A stretch of 53,034 nucleotides of DNA from Bacteroidia bacterium (GCA_028247315.1 JAOKFZ010000011.1:1-53034); one strand, 5' to 3'; shown: positions 1 to 9,323, numbered from the stretch's first letter. Translations and numbers: made by a program. Notes: generated by a model not told the origin, from the letters alone.

Positions 1-150
1 GACCTATCTGCAGGTATACAAACAGACTTAGAAACGATGGACTACGGTGTAGATCCAGAGTGGAACCAAGACAATATTTCTGTTGTAGCAGTTGTTTGGA
101 AAAAAGAAGGTAACAAGTACACCTTTGTGAATTCTTCACACATCCAATAA
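1..150 (+). CDS. C-terminal end of an Omp28-like outer membrane/secreted protein (partial)
   Basis: An open frame runs from the first base to a TAA at 148-150 and gives the last 49 residues of a protein whose start lies outside the window. Its end (DNISVVAVVWKKEGNKYTFV) resembles a segment of the Omp28-like protein at 12936-14999 (NNLRVVVWVQDNTTKEVMNS) and the usual end of Omp28-family proteins, where a strand ending in V-W/V-V is followed by an asparagine-rich turn. No T9SS C-terminal domain is present, so this copy would be a plain Omp28-type lipoprotein or outer membrane protein. The family call rests on a short stretch and is tentative; that the frame is coding is more certain, because a strong terminator follows 20 bp later. 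Confidence 0.5.
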   Translation, partial: DLSAGIQTDLETMDYGVDPEWNQDNISVVAVVWKKEGNKYTFVNSSHIQ

Positions 151-170
151 GTATAAACACAAGACAACAC

Positions 171-208
171 AAAAAAGCCTACCTTGATTTTTCAGGGTAG
201 GCTTTTTT
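171..208 (+). terminator. Intrinsic terminator after the left-edge gene
   Basis: A 13-bp perfect inverted repeat (AAAAAAGCCTACC / GGTAGGCTTTTTT) with a 12-nt loop ends in a T run. The A run on the other side would also let it work leftwards. Confidence 0.9.
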
Positions 209-274
209 GTGCGATGGTATTCCTGCTTAACCGTAAACTAGGACAGTAGTATTTCCGTATTATTGCACCGCTTT

Positions 275-1861
275 ATGAGTCTAAAACAAGAAATAGCCAA
301 ACGTAAGACCTTTGGTATTATCTCTCACCCAGATGCGGGTAAAACTACACTTACAGAAAAATTGCTTCTTTTTGGGGGTGCAATACAAACAGCGGGTGCT
401 GTAAAAAGCAACAAGATAGAAAAGACGGCTACTTCCGATTTTATGGAAATAGAAAAGCAGCGTGGCATATCTGTGGCTACGTCTGTAATGAGTTTCGAAT
501 ATAAAGGTACCAAAATTAATATACTGGATACTCCTGGTCACAAAGACTTTGCAGAAGATACCTACCGCACCCTTACAGCCGTAGATAGTGTAATACTCGT
601 AGTTGATGTGGCAAAAGGAGTAGAAGCCCAAACACGTAAGCTTATGCAGGTGTGTAGAATGCGAAATACCCCGGTTATCATTTTTGTAAACAAAATGGAC
701 CGCGAGGGGCAGGATCCCTTCGATATATTAGAAGAATTAGAAAACGAGTTGCACATTAGCACTCGCCCATTGAGTTGGCCCATCAACATGGGAGCACGTT
801 TCAAAGGTGTTTTTTTACTGCACAACCAGTCGCTCAATCTTTTTGAGGCTGATAAAACAAAGAAAGCAGCCGATTACATCAACATAGAAAATCTAGACGA
901 CGAGCGATTAGATAACATTATAGGCGAGGCAGATGCCACTCAACTGCGAGAAGACGTAGAACTTATCAATGGTGTTTTTGAACCTTTTGATAATGAGCTA
1001 TATGCAGAAGGCCTTTTGGCTCCCGTATTCTTTGGGTCAGCATTGAATAACTTTGGCATACAAGAGATGTTGGATACGTTTGTGGAAATTGCACCCAGTC
1101 CAAGGCCACGGTCTACCGACGTTAGAGATATAGAGCCTCTAGAGCCTAAAATGACAGGATTTATTTTTAAGATACATGCCAATTTGGATCCCAATCATCG
1201 GGATAGAATCGCTTTCTTAAGGGTATGTTCAGGTACCTTTGAGCGGAATAAATTTTACATTCACTCGCGGTTGGGTAAAAAAATGCGATTTAGTAATCCA
1301 TATACGTTCTTGGCAGACAGCAAAGAAGTGACCCAGTTGGCTTATCCTGGAGACGTAGTCGGTTTGTATGATACGGGAAACTTCAAAATAGGCGATGGTC
1401 TTACCGAAGGAGAGAAGCTGGAGTTCAAAGGCATTCCGAGTTTTAGCCCAGAGCTGTTTCGAGAGGTGGTAAATATGGACCCCATGAAGAGTAAGCAACT
1501 GGAAAAAGGCTTAAATCAGCTAACCGATGAGGGTGTAGCACAACTATTTACACAGCAACCGGGTAACCGAAAAATAATAGGTGTAGTAGGTGAGCTTCAG
1601 TTTGAAGTGATACAATACAGACTCGAGCACGAGTACAATGCCAAAGCACGATTTGATGCAGTGAACTATCACAAGGCGTGTTGGATGACCGGTGACGAAG
1701 CTAAAATTAGAGAGTTTATTAAGTACAAGCCACAAGATGTAGTGCTCGATAAGGACGAGAACTTAGTCTACTTGGCACAAACAGCTTATCTTCTTCAGAT
1801 GGCTAAGAGCAACAATCCAGACATAACGTTTCACGAGACCAGTGAATTCAAAATTGGGTAG
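275..1861 (+). CDS. prfC: Peptide chain release factor 3 (RF3)
   Basis: RF3 is a translational GTPase that removes RF1/RF2 from the ribosome after peptide release. The 528-residue product has the P-loop [12 protein letters not shown] (about residues 14-25), a switch I region with [10 protein letters not shown], the DTPGHKDF G3 motif and the NKMDRE G4 motif, followed by the EF-G-like domain II and the RF3 C-terminal domain. Length matches the family. An in-frame TTG at 263 would add four residues, but the ATG at 275 gives the usual RF3 start ([13 protein letters not shown]), so I use it. A weak -7-like box (TATTATTG, 258-265) lies 9 nt before the ATG. The gene stands alone and ends at a shared terminator with the convergent osmC gene. 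Confidence 0.96.
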   Translation: MSLKQEIAKRKTFGIISHPDAGKTTLTEKLLLFGGAIQTAGAVKSNKIEKTATSDFMEIEKQRGISVATSVMSFEYKGTKINILDTPGHKDFAEDTYRTLTAVDSVILVVDVAKGVEAQTRKLMQVCRMRNTPVIIFVNKMDREGQDPFDILEELENELHISTRPLSWPINMGARFKGVFLLHNQSLNLFEADKTKKAADYINIENLDDERLDNIIGEADATQLREDVELINGVFEPFDNELYAEGLLAPVFFGSALNNFGIQEMLDTFVEIAPSPRPRSTDVRDIEPLEPKMTGFIFKIHANLDPNHRDRIAFLRVCSGTFERNKFYIHSRLGKKMRFSNPYTFLADSKEVTQLAYPGDVVGLYDTGNFKIGDGLTEGEKLEFKGIPSFSPELFREVVNMDPMKSKQLEKGLNQLTDEGVAQLFTQQPGNRKIIGVVGELQFEVIQYRLEHEYNAKARFDAVNYHKACWMTGDEAKIREFIKYKPQDVVLDKDENLVYLAQTAYLLQMAKSNNPDITFHETSEFKIG

Positions 1862-1918
1862 CGAGGTAATTATCAACGGGTAGGGTAGTCGCTTATAAAG
1901 AGAAGGACAGCCCCTAAA

Positions 1919-1960
1919 AAACACAAACAAGCTCAGACATTTGTGGGTTTGTTTGTGTTT
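1919..1960. terminator. Bidirectional terminator between prfC and the OsmC gene
   Basis: A 12-bp perfect inverted repeat (AAACACAAACAA / TTGTTTGTGTTT) around an 18-nt loop, with A and T runs at the outer edges. It lies between two convergent genes. Confidence 0.7.
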
Positions 1961-1986
1961 GTATAGTCTAACGTGCAGGGAAATAC

Positions 1987-2454
1987 TTACATCGATATAT
2001 CCCAAGAGCTGTTAATAGTACATCCACTGGTACGCAATAACGCTAAAATGGGACAACGACTATCTACTTTCGTTCCGAGTTCTTTTACTTGTTCGTCTGT
2101 TACTACTCCGTGTACTATTGTTGTTAATCGTACATGCTTATAACTCCCGTTGGAGTCTTCAGAAAGTCCCATAAATCCAGCTAAATCTAAATCTATAGCT
2201 ACATCAATTTCTATTTTAGCTATAGCCATGGAGAGTTCTTCTGCTACTACTTGTGCTTGCTCGTTTTGACAACCTACTAAGGAGGCTGCAAAAAGCTGCA
2301 TTGGGTTTGGCCCGCTATTGTTCCCACCATCTTCTTTTGGCTCATCTACTTGAATCTTCCACTCTGTTCCTGTAATAGATACTTTTGTTGGCCATCCTTT
2401 TCCCTCACCTGATGCTCCAAAGGTTTCTACGTGTTGTTGTTTTGAGTCTGTCAT
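1987..2454 (-). CDS. OsmC/Ohr-family peroxide-reducing protein
   Basis: A 155-residue OsmC-fold protein. The family reduces organic or lipoyl-linked hydroperoxides with two cysteines; here they are Cys62 (in SLVGCQNEQ) and Cys134 (in DSRCPILALL), both in the expected helices. The GPNPMQLFAASLVGC stretch is the typical central-helix signature of the YhfA/OsmC branch. It lies 13 nt downstream of the thioredoxin-like gene at 2468-3490 on the same strand, so the two are probably co-transcribed, which would pair a peroxidase with a thiol protein. The substrate cannot be read from the sequence. Confidence 0.88.
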   Translation of the reverse strand: MTDSKQQHVETFGASGEGKGWPTKVSITGTEWKIQVDEPKEDGGNNSGPNPMQLFAASLVGCQNEQAQVVAEELSMAIAKIEIDVAIDLDLAGFMGLSEDSNGSYKHVRLTTIVHGVVTDEQVKELGTKVDSRCPILALLRTSGCTINSSWDISM

Positions 2455-2467
2455 CTTTACTTTTTTA

Positions 2468-3490
2468 TTATTTGCCGTATTTGCTATATTTGATTCTCAT
2501 CTGTTTCCACGCTTCTTCGATTCCTTTATTGAGGTAGATATCAAACCCGTTTTCTTTATTGTTCTTCAGAAAACGGAGCCACTTTAGTTGTGTGGGACTC
2601 AAATACTTCTCTGCTTCTTGATGGCTACCCAAGGCACTATTAATCTTCGTTTTTTGTATTTCTGATAGAGGCAGGTACTTATAATAGGAATGCATCAGGT
2701 AGTAATGTACATCGTTTACGGCTGTCTTATAATTTGTAGCATTGTTGATAAATTGAAATCCCTGTTCTTTGGCGTAAACAAGGAGTTCTGACTCACTCAC
2801 AAGTGAACTACTGTATTTTACTTTAACCACTTCGCTATGGTTAATAAAACCCGATTCAACGTCTAGCACGCCATCTAATTTACCCAATTGTTTTTCTCCT
2901 GTCCAAAAACAGTGCATCTTAAAATGAGCTTCATTGACGTGTATAGCAGCAATCTCTTGCTCCAAGATGTTTATGTATTGGGGAATCGGAGTTTTTCTAG
3001 TTATGAGTGCCTGTTTTAGCCTTTTACATAATGTTAATGCTGAATAATCATTGTTTACTCGTTGTACGCGGTTATTTCCTTCGGTGTCAATGATGCGTAC
3101 TACTGGATTATTCCAACTGGGTTCATTAAATTTATCAAGAATCTTTTTATCCTTCCCGTTTTTATTGTTGTAGATAACCAGTGGGATGAATGCGTTTTCC
3201 AATGCCTCAACCATTAGCGGGTGGCTGAGTACATTGTGTCCATAATTACGACACGTAGCACATCCGGGTACTTCTTGAAATAAGACGACAATATCTTTTT
3301 TCTCATTTTTAGCTACGGCGATAGCTTCATCGTAGTTTCTATACCAATGAACCTTTCCCAGTTCTTCCGTTTGATGTAGAACATTTGTTCTTTCTTGTGC
3401 CATCATATGGTTTGTTTGAACCAAAATAAGCGTAGTTATTAGATAAATTATTTTTATTGGCATAGTCATAGTTCTTGTGTGATATTGCAT
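2468..3490 (-). CDS. Exported thioredoxin-like protein with an MsrA-like second half (VPGC type)
   Basis: A 340-residue protein with an N-terminal hydrophobic signal ending near residue 31 (HMMAQ). The first half is thioredoxin-like and carries the active-site motif VPGCATC at residues 74-80. This resembles thioredoxin-like families in which the first cysteine of a VPG motif can be selenocysteine; here it is an ordinary Cys codon. The second half (about 188-245) contains KMHCFW, then LDGVLDVESG and SEVVKVKYSS, matching the order of the methionine sulfoxide reductase A signature GCFW...GV...GY...HAE, but lacking the roughly 20-residue segment that normally lies between. Co-transcribed with the OsmC gene. 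Start codons at 3490, 3469 and 3463 are all possible. Secretion and a redox role are inferred. Confidence 0.7.
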   Translation of the reverse strand: MQYHTRTMTMPIKIIYLITTLILVQTNHMMAQERTNVLHQTEELGKVHWYRNYDEAIAVAKNEKKDIVVLFQEVPGCATCRNYGHNVLSHPLMVEALENAFIPLVIYNNKNGKDKKILDKFNEPSWNNPVVRIIDTEGNNRVQRVNNDYSALTLCKRLKQALITRKTPIPQYINILEQEIAAIHVNEAHFKMHCFWTGEKQLGKLDGVLDVESGFINHSEVVKVKYSSSLVSESELLVYAKEQGFQFINNATNYKTAVNDVHYYLMHSYYKYLPLSEIQKTKINSALGSHQEAEKYLSPTQLKWLRFLKNNKENGFDIYLNKGIEEAWKQMRIKYSKYGK

Positions 3491-3842
3491 TTACTAGTTG
3501 AACGGCTGAGTGCAATATTCATGACAGGTGATTGTGTTCAGAATAGAAATTAAAAAACAGGAGTAGAGCTGTTTTTTAATTCATGATATAAAAATGACAC
3601 ATGATTTAGGTTTACTTTCCTAAGGAATAAACTAATGCCTCGCCATGTAATCAGAAGTAAAAATAGAATTGTATCAAGATTATACTTATTCTCATTAATC
3701 TTCTCACAGCCCTCACATAAATATGTGAAATTACTTTTTAGAATGCGATTTATGCTCTAGTAGACCTGTTTAGACTTTTTTTTGTCAAAAACAGCGTGGA
3801 TCATGTCTGACAAGTGGACCGATACAGTAACCCAATATCACT
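3491..3842. other. Intergenic region with hairpins, no convincing gene
   Basis: This 352-bp AT-rich gap lies between the thioredoxin-like gene and the end of the Deg protease gene. It holds an imperfect hairpin at 3610-3632, a 6+4+6 palindrome at 3713-3728 (TCACAT, 4 nt, ATGTGA) and the terminator-like hairpin listed separately. A 41-codon + strand frame at 3635-3760 has no recognisable features and I do not call it a gene. Confidence 0.5.
3549..3580. terminator. AT-rich hairpin, possible bidirectional terminator
   Basis: A perfect 12-bp inverted repeat (ATTAAAAAACAG / CTGTTTTTTAAT) with an 8-nt loop. It is terminator-like in both directions but has little GC, so strength is uncertain. It is upstream of the thioredoxin-like gene and far downstream of the Deg protease gene. 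Confidence 0.45.
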
Positions 3843-5270
3843 CTACCTAAACGTAAAGCTCAAATATTGACTGCTACCACTTGCATTAACGCCTTCGATG
3901 CGTATCTGCCCACGATAGGTTTCCATGTAGTCTATAAAATTAGCAACACCATCAAAAGTTTTGCTGTTCACCTTCACAAATATGAAACCCTCTCCAATGC
4001 TCATTTGCCGTATTTTCCCATTGGTAATATTGGATACTTTAATCCCAGATGCTATGCGGTAGGTTTGTCGCTCAAGCTTAGATAGTTTCTCAAACTCTGC
4101 ACCCAAGAGATCGCTAACTAGACTCTCTTTGGTGAGCAGCTTGGTACTTCCTTCTTTGTTTACTAAGGTGATATTGAATTGTTTGGAATTTTTGCTGCGT
4201 ACGATAGTCAACTTGGCGATATCGCCTGGTCTCAGGTAAGCTAGGCGTTCATCAAAAGTAGATTTACTGTCTATTAACGTGCCATCTATGGCTGTAATAA
4301 CATCACCAGCTTCTATTCTTGTACCTGTCTCATCGTTTACGCCGTTCACTCTTTTTACAAGTACGCCTTGTTTTGCCCCTAGTTTTTCGCTCATATCGCC
4401 ATCTATATCCACTACATCCAATCCCAAGAAGCCACGTTGTACTTCGCCATAGTTTTTCAAATCATCAATGGTCTTGGCTACTATATTGCTGGGTATAGCA
4501 AATCCATAGCCGACATAACTGCCGGTTTTGCTGGCTATCGCTGTATTTACACCAACCAAATCTCCGTTGAGATCTACGAGTGCTCCACCCGAATTACCTG
4601 GATTAATAGCTGCATCTGTTTGTATGAAAGATTCTATTGGGAATTGGTTATTGACAATATTGATATTTCGACCCTTAGCAGAAACGATACCAGCGGTAAC
4701 TGTACTGTTTAGATTAAATGGATTTCCAACCGCTAGCACCCATTGGCCAATTTGTACCTCATCGCTATTGGCGAAACGAATAGGAGTGAGGCCTGTACTT
4801 TCTATTTTGAGTAGAGCTAGATCACTACTTGGATCTGCACCGACTAGTGTTGCACGTACCGTTTTTTTGCTATCGCTGAGGACTACTTCAATCTTGTCCG
4901 CACTTTGCACTACGTGTTGATTGGTAATAATATATCCGTCAGCACTTACGATCACGCCAGAACCCGTACTAGCTACTTTACCAATTCTACCAAAAGGGTC
5001 AAAATTAAACCCCCAAAAAGAGGTGCGTTGATACCGTTGTGATTCCGTTTTAATGAAAACAACACTCGCCGTACTGTTCTTACTTGCTGCAATAAATCCA
5101 GTCTCCAAATTTTGTACATCCGAAGAATTTACCTGTCTGTACACGTTATTATTTGGCGGTCCTGCCTGAGTAATCGGTTTTGCATTAAAAAAAGTCTTGT
5201 AGAAATACGCTCCAGCAAAAGAGGCGAATAATGAGACAAGTGCTATTGAGGTTATTCTTCTAAATTTCAT
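3843..5270 (-). CDS. degP: Periplasmic trypsin-like serine protease of the Deg/HtrA family
   Basis: Deg proteases degrade or refold damaged envelope proteins. The 475-residue product has an N-terminal membrane/signal segment (about 6-28), then a trypsin-like domain with the catalytic triad visible as His119 (ITNQHVVQ), Asp150 (SSDLALLKI) and Ser227 (NPGNSGGAL), then one clear PDZ domain (RGFLGLDVVD onwards) and a weaker second PDZ. I use the ATG at 5270 (MKFRRITSIAL) because it gives a clean signal segment; the frame stays open to 5363 but would then overlap the upstream gene. It lies 34 nt after the DUF1573 gene and is probably in the same operon. The exact member (DegP, DegQ or DegS-like) is not certain. 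Confidence 0.93.
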   Translation of the reverse strand: MKFRRITSIALVSLFASFAGAYFYKTFFNAKPITQAGPPNNNVYRQVNSSDVQNLETGFIAASKNSTASVVFIKTESQRYQRTSFWGFNFDPFGRIGKVASTGSGVIVSADGYIITNQHVVQSADKIEVVLSDSKKTVRATLVGADPSSDLALLKIESTGLTPIRFANSDEVQIGQWVLAVGNPFNLNSTVTAGIVSAKGRNINIVNNQFPIESFIQTDAAINPGNSGGALVDLNGDLVGVNTAIASKTGSYVGYGFAIPSNIVAKTIDDLKNYGEVQRGFLGLDVVDIDGDMSEKLGAKQGVLVKRVNGVNDETGTRIEAGDVITAIDGTLIDSKSTFDERLAYLRPGDIAKLTIVRSKNSKQFNITLVNKEGSTKLLTKESLVSDLLGAEFEKLSKLERQTYRIASGIKVSNITNGKIRQMSIGEGFIFVKVNSKTFDGVANFIDYMETYRGQIRIEGVNASGSSQYLSFTFR

Positions 5271-5304
5271 ACTTAAGTTGGAGCAATAATGTTGCCAAAA
5301 GCTA

Positions 5305-6402
5305 TTATCTTCCTTTGACCGTGGCGTATACAAATATGGTTGTAAGCGGATTAATAGGATCATTGCTATAAATTTTTACGCGTTTCACTTGTGAGCCTTC
5401 TTTATGCAAGGCATCATATTTTACGGTTACTTCGAGCTCTTCTCCTGGTTTCAACACTCGCTTAGATGGGTCTACCAAAGTACAGGTGCAGTCAGACTCT
5501 ATACGTTGCAGTTTTAAGTCAGATTTACCCTTATTGGATATTATCACCTTCTTTGATCGTATTGCTCCGCTGAACATTTCGCCCATTTCTACCGTGGCTG
5601 TATTCATGAATATTCGTGGGGCATTACGCACCTTTCTCTTGCTCATATTAGAATAGTTTATTACAACATTCAGGTTGTAGTTAATATCCTTGAAAGGAAC
5701 AAACAAATCAGTGGTAATAAGCTTTACACTACCGTATACAGGACCGACAGTATCTATTTTTGTTAAATCTACATCTACAATTAAATACCCTCGAGTGTTA
5801 GGAGACAAGGTCAAAGGCAAGTTCCTAATTTTTAGAAAAGTGGATTTTTTGGCTAATTTTTGAATGGTAATATCGTGATAGCCATCGTTTAATAATCTGA
5901 GCGTATCCGTAAATTTCGCGTTGCTTAACACATTGCTCCAGTCAAAAAGAATCTTTTCCAACACCAAATAACCGTACTGCCCTTTGTAATACTTTTCGTT
6001 TACGTCCGTGCTGTGTTCAGATTTCACGTCTGCATCAAATTCCAACTCTACTTGAAACCCATCGGTAAAATTACCCCGTACGTAAACATGCTTATTAGTA
6101 GGGCCGTAAAACCCTTTTGCATTAAACTCTGCAAGTATTTTTGCAGATTCCCCCGGGAATACGGTATCCTTAGTTGTGCGTGCATTAGTGCATCCACAAG
6201 ATGCATCTACTCCACTTATATACAGAGGGTTGCTACTTCCGTTGATAAATGAGTAACTCGCCGTGAGGCCACTTTGGTCAGAAAATACAGTCCCAAAATC
6301 GTATGTTAGACTTTCAAAAACAAGGTCTTTAATAGAAACCTGTGCATGGCAGAATTGCCCCATTAAAGATAAGATAAGTATGGCTGAAAATCGATTGTAC
6401 AT
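5305..6402 (-). CDS. Exported protein with two DUF1573 (Ig-like) domains
   Basis: A 365-residue protein with a signal peptide (MYNRFSAILILSLMGQFCHA). Two DUF1573 domains are visible: one with the SCGCTNAR motif near residues 68-75 and a second near the C-terminus with ESDCTCTLVDP followed by KPGEELEVTVKYD and VKIYSNDP. DUF1573 domains are Ig-like modules common in Bacteroidota exported proteins; their function is not established. The middle segment is not recognised. An upstream in-frame ATG at 6438 exists, but the ATG at 6402 starts the signal peptide cleanly. It heads the transcript that continues into the Deg protease gene and is divergent from ruvB. Confidence 0.82.
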   Translation of the reverse strand: MYNRFSAILILSLMGQFCHAQVSIKDLVFESLTYDFGTVFSDQSGLTASYSFINGSSNPLYISGVDASCGCTNARTTKDTVFPGESAKILAEFNAKGFYGPTNKHVYVRGNFTDGFQVELEFDADVKSEHSTDVNEKYYKGQYGYLVLEKILFDWSNVLSNAKFTDTLRLLNDGYHDITIQKLAKKSTFLKIRNLPLTLSPNTRGYLIVDVDLTKIDTVGPVYGSVKLITTDLFVPFKDINYNLNVVINYSNMSKRKVRNAPRIFMNTATVEMGEMFSGAIRSKKVIISNKGKSDLKLQRIESDCTCTLVDPSKRVLKPGEELEVTVKYDALHKEGSQVKRVKIYSNDPINPLTTIFVYATVKGR

Positions 6403-6497
6403 AATAGAATTCAAATAAAATGGCTTGATTTTTAGCATTTGTTATGATTAGATGAAATGTTCATAAAAAACGTTGCCCGTGTTTGAATAACTATTCC

Positions 6498-6505
6498 TAC
6501 TTTCG
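6498..6505 (+). promoter_or_regulatory. -7 promoter box of ruvB
   Basis: TACTTTCG matches the TAnnTTCG form of the Bacteroidota -7 box and ends 4 nt before the GTG at 6510. No good -33 box is seen at the usual distance. Confidence 0.55.
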
Positions 6506-6509
6506 TTCG

Positions 6510-7538
6510 GTGAGCAATGAGTTACTAGACGGTACAAATGAAGGGTTTTCTGATCAAGAAAACGATGTGGAGAAAGCACTGCGTCCTATATCCTTTGATG
6601 ATTTTGAAGGACAGGATAGAATACTCGATAATCTTAAAATATTTGTAGAAGCAGCAAACCAACGAGAGGAAGCACTCGATCATGTTTTACTGCACGGCCC
6701 CCCTGGGCTTGGTAAAACAACATTGGCCAATATTATAGCCAATGAGCTCCAAAGCAATATAAAGATAACCAGTGGCCCAGTTTTAGAAAAACCCGGAGAC
6801 CTTGCAGGTCTGCTTACCAATCTCAATGATGGAGATGTACTATTCATTGATGAGATACATAGACTCAGTCCGGTAATAGAAGAATACTTGTATTCTGCTA
6901 TGGAAGACTACAAGATAGATATTGTATTGGATACGGGACCCAATGCACGCAGTGTACAGATAGGCATTAGCCCATTTACGCTCATTGGAGCAACTACCCG
7001 AAGCGGTTTACTAACTTCTCCGTTAAGAGCCAGATTTGGCATTACTTGCAGGCTAGAGTACTATGATACAGATCTGCTAGCCAGTATAATAGAACGCAGT
7101 AGCGGCATACTGCAAATGCCTATCAATCATAAGGCCTCAATGGAAATTGCGAGTAGGAGTAGAGGTACTCCGCGTATTGCAAACGCCTTACTTCGTCGGA
7201 CAAGAGATTTTGCCCAAATAAAAGGAGACGGAACCATATCCTTAGAAATTGCTCAAATAGCCCTAGACGCACTCAATGTAGATGCTCGTGGACTAGATGA
7301 CATGGACAACCGCATACTTTCAGCCATTATAGATAAATTCAAAGGTGGCCCTGTTGGTTTGAACACGATTGCTACGGCTGTGAGTGAAGAAGCAGGTACA
7401 ATAGAAGAAGTCTATGAGCCCTTTTTGATAAAAGAAGGCTTTTTGCAACGTACTGCGAGAGGAAGAGAAGCTACTGAACTGGCATATAAACACTTGGGTA
7501 AAGCACCTATAAGTGGGAATAATCCTGGATTATTTTAA
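6510..7538 (+). CDS. ruvB: Holliday junction branch migration helicase RuvB
   Basis: RuvB is the hexameric AAA+ motor that drives branch migration of Holliday junctions with RuvA. The 342-residue product shows Walker A (GPPGLGKT, residues 63-70), Walker B ([10 protein letters not shown]), the sensor/arginine-finger stretch GATTRSGLL and the C-terminal winged helix. I place the start at GTG 6510 (MSNELLDG), which matches the usual family length and follows a -7 promoter box by 4 nt. A TTG at 6483 would add nine residues but lies upstream of that box. queG follows 6 nt after the stop, so the two are co-transcribed. ruvA and ruvC are not in the window. Confidence 0.95.
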   Translation: MSNELLDGTNEGFSDQENDVEKALRPISFDDFEGQDRILDNLKIFVEAANQREEALDHVLLHGPPGLGKTTLANIIANELQSNIKITSGPVLEKPGDLAGLLTNLNDGDVLFIDEIHRLSPVIEEYLYSAMEDYKIDIVLDTGPNARSVQIGISPFTLIGATTRSGLLTSPLRARFGITCRLEYYDTDLLASIIERSSGILQMPINHKASMEIASRSRGTPRIANALLRRTRDFAQIKGDGTISLEIAQIALDALNVDARGLDDMDNRILSAIIDKFKGGPVGLNTIATAVSEEAGTIEEVYEPFLIKEGFLQRTARGREATELAYKHLGKAPISGNNPGLF

Positions 7539-7544
7539 GAAGAA

Positions 7545-8474
7545 GTGAGCACTGTAAGGAGGCATACAGCTCTAATAAAGCAAATGGCTGCTGATTTGGG
7601 TTTTGATTTTTGCGGAGTAAGCAAAGCAGAACAGCTTACAGAAGACGCTGTACACCTAGAGAGCTGGCTACAAAAGGGTTATCACGGCAAGATGAAGTGG
7701 ATGGAAAATCACTTTGAAAAGCGAATAGATCCCACTAAACTCGTACCAGGAGCTAAGTCGGTTATCTCACTGCTCTATAACTATTCTCCCGAAGAAAATT
7801 TTGATAAAGCTGGAGTTAAAATATCAAAATATGCATACGGTCAGGATTATCATTTTGTCATAAAAGACAAAATGAAAACCTTCATGACACGCATAGCTAA
7901 CGATATTGGAGATGTAGATGGCCGCGTATTTGTAGACTCAGCACCCGTACTCGATAGGGCTTGGGCGGCAAGAGGAGGAGTGGGGTGGATAGGGAAGCAC
8001 AGTTTACTAATTACCAAAAAGAAAGGCAGTTTTTATTTTATTGCAGAACTAATTCTAGACTTAGATTTAGTTGCCGATGGTCCTACTACAGATCACTGTG
8101 GTACATGTACTGCGTGTATCGATGCTTGCCCTACAGACGCTATAGTCGCAGATAAGGTAGTAGATAGCACAAAATGTATTTCGTACCTTACTATTGAGTT
8201 ACGTGACCAAATACCAAATTATTTCAAGGATAAAATGGAAGGTTGGGCCTTTGGTTGCGATATTTGTCAAGATGTATGTCCGTGGAATAAGTTTAAGGCT
8301 CCACACGCACAAGACAAGTTTAATCCTCACCCAGACTTGGGGCAGTTGCAAAAGAATGATTGGCAAGAACTGACAGAGGAAATTTTTAAAGACATTTTTA
8401 AGAAATCTGCAGTAAAACGAGCAGGATACATAAAGCTAAAAGAAAATGTGGCCTTTGTATCTCGTGAAAAATAA
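7545..8474 (+). CDS. queG: Epoxyqueuosine reductase QueG
   Basis: QueG reduces epoxyqueuosine to queuosine in the anticodon of GUN tRNAs, using a cobalamin and two [4Fe-4S] clusters. The 309-residue product has the N-terminal cobalamin-binding domain with [11 protein letters not shown] and [10 protein letters not shown], then ferredoxin-like cysteines C185, C188, C191, C195 ([11 protein letters not shown]) and C211, C238, C241, C245 (CDICQDVC). The HEAT-repeat C-terminal domain of longer homologues is absent, as in many Bacteroidota. The start is GTG, 6 nt after the ruvB stop. Confidence 0.94.
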   Translation: MSTVRRHTALIKQMAADLGFDFCGVSKAEQLTEDAVHLESWLQKGYHGKMKWMENHFEKRIDPTKLVPGAKSVISLLYNYSPEENFDKAGVKISKYAYGQDYHFVIKDKMKTFMTRIANDIGDVDGRVFVDSAPVLDRAWAARGGVGWIGKHSLLITKKKGSFYFIAELILDLDLVADGPTTDHCGTCTACIDACPTDAIVADKVVDSTKCISYLTIELRDQIPNYFKDKMEGWAFGCDICQDVCPWNKFKAPHAQDKFNPHPDLGQLQKNDWQELTEEIFKDIFKKSAVKRAGYIKLKENVAFVSREK

Positions 8475-8710
8475 TCTACCTATTACCTCCATAGAGATGA
8501 GGTGTCACTCAATTCTAAAGAGTAAGTAAGTTGTGATAGTAAGACAATGCTTTTTGAGAGAGTCTTATTCTCTAAAGAAAACGGGATAGCACAGAAAATC
8601 GATTAAAACTATTGCTACAAAATTCAAGATATATTGACCCACAGACTAGTCATACATAGTTACTGTAGTTTTGCCGGCATAGTCTATTTATAGAATTCTC
8701 ACACCAACAA

Positions 8711-8744
8711 AAAGGCCAATTTCAATGGAATGAAACTGGCCTTT
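8711..8744 (-). terminator. Terminator of the FKBP gene
   Basis: A 14-bp hairpin (AAAGGCCA... / ...TGGCCTTT) with one G-U pair on the minus-strand RNA, followed there by TTTTTG. The 236 bp between it and queG (8475-8710) hold nothing I recognise. Confidence 0.8.
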
Positions 8745-8766
8745 GAATGATATATAAACGTTAATA

Positions 8767-9258
8767 TTAATGGTTATGTCCGCCTGGTCCGTGAACGTGA
8801 CCATGCTCTACTTCTTCAGCAGTAGCTTCTCTCACCTCGGCTACACTACCTGTAAAGTGAAGATCTTTACCCGCTAATTGGTGGTTGAAATCCATTGTCA
8901 CTTTATCATCTCCTATCGCTTTCACTACGCCCACCATTGGCTGACCATCTTGGTTGGTAAGTTGCAACTGAGCTCCTTCGAAAACCTCTGTGCTCATATT
9001 GCCATCTACAAGAAATATAGCTTTGTCTAACTCTGCTATAGCGTTTTCATTAAAATCACCATATCCTTCCTTAGAAGGAACTTTAAAATCATATTTTTCA
9101 CCTACAGTTAAACCTTCTAGTCTACTCTCGAAACCCGGGATCATCATATTGTGACCGTGCAAGTATGTAAGAGGAGCATCTCCAGATGCATCAATTTTTT
9201 GACCCTCTACATTCAATTCGTAATTCACGCCTACTACGGCGTCTTTTCCTATTTTCAT
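8767..9258 (-). CDS. FKBP-type peptidyl-prolyl isomerase, SlyD-like
   Basis: A 163-residue cytosolic prolyl isomerase/chaperone. It has the SlyD layout: an N-terminal FKBP part (DAPLTYLHGHNMMIPGFE, then the GYGDFNE segment), an insert-in-flap domain (about 75-125) and a return to the FKBP fold with MDFNHQLAGKDLHF. The tail is histidine-rich (HGHVHGPGGHNH), a likely metal-binding end as in Escherichia coli SlyD. It is a single-gene unit with a near-consensus promoter and its own terminator. There is no signal peptide, which separates it from the lipoprotein GldI. Confidence 0.93.
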   Translation of the reverse strand: MKIGKDAVVGVNYELNVEGQKIDASGDAPLTYLHGHNMMIPGFESRLEGLTVGEKYDFKVPSKEGYGDFNENAIAELDKAIFLVDGNMSTEVFEGAQLQLTNQDGQPMVGVVKAIGDDKVTMDFNHQLAGKDLHFTGSVAEVREATAEEVEHGHVHGPGGHNH

Positions 9259-9263
9259 TGGTG

Positions 9264-9293
9264 CAAATTTAGAAGCCTAATTTTGGTTTCAAA
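9264..9293 (-). promoter_or_regulatory. Consensus promoter of the FKBP gene
   Basis: Reading on the minus strand: TTTG (9293-9290), an 18-nt spacer, then TAAATTTG (9271-9264). The ATG at 9258 follows after 5 nt, so the mRNA should have almost no leader. Confidence 0.8.
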
Positions 9294-9309
9294 CCTATAG
9301 TGTAAATAA

Positions 9310-9317
9310 TATCTTCG
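9310..9317 (+). promoter_or_regulatory. -7 promoter box of the DUF6495-like gene
   Basis: TATCTTCG matches TAnnTTCG and ends 6 nt before the ATG at 9324. A TTTG lies 24 nt upstream, somewhat far. It faces the FKBP promoter in the 65-bp divergent gap. Confidence 0.5.
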
Positions 9318-9323
9318 CAGCCG

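Noticed and set aside
263..274. Extended RF3 start at TTG 263
   Set aside because: It adds four residues not found in RF3 and overlaps a -7-like box; the ATG at 275 gives the conserved start.
2468..3490. Selenocysteine in the VPGC motif
   Set aside because: The codon in place is an ordinary Cys codon and no in-frame TGA is involved.
3635..3760. A 41-codon plus-strand open frame in the 352-bp gap
   Set aside because: No family features, no clear promoter and basic composition as expected by chance in AT-rich DNA.
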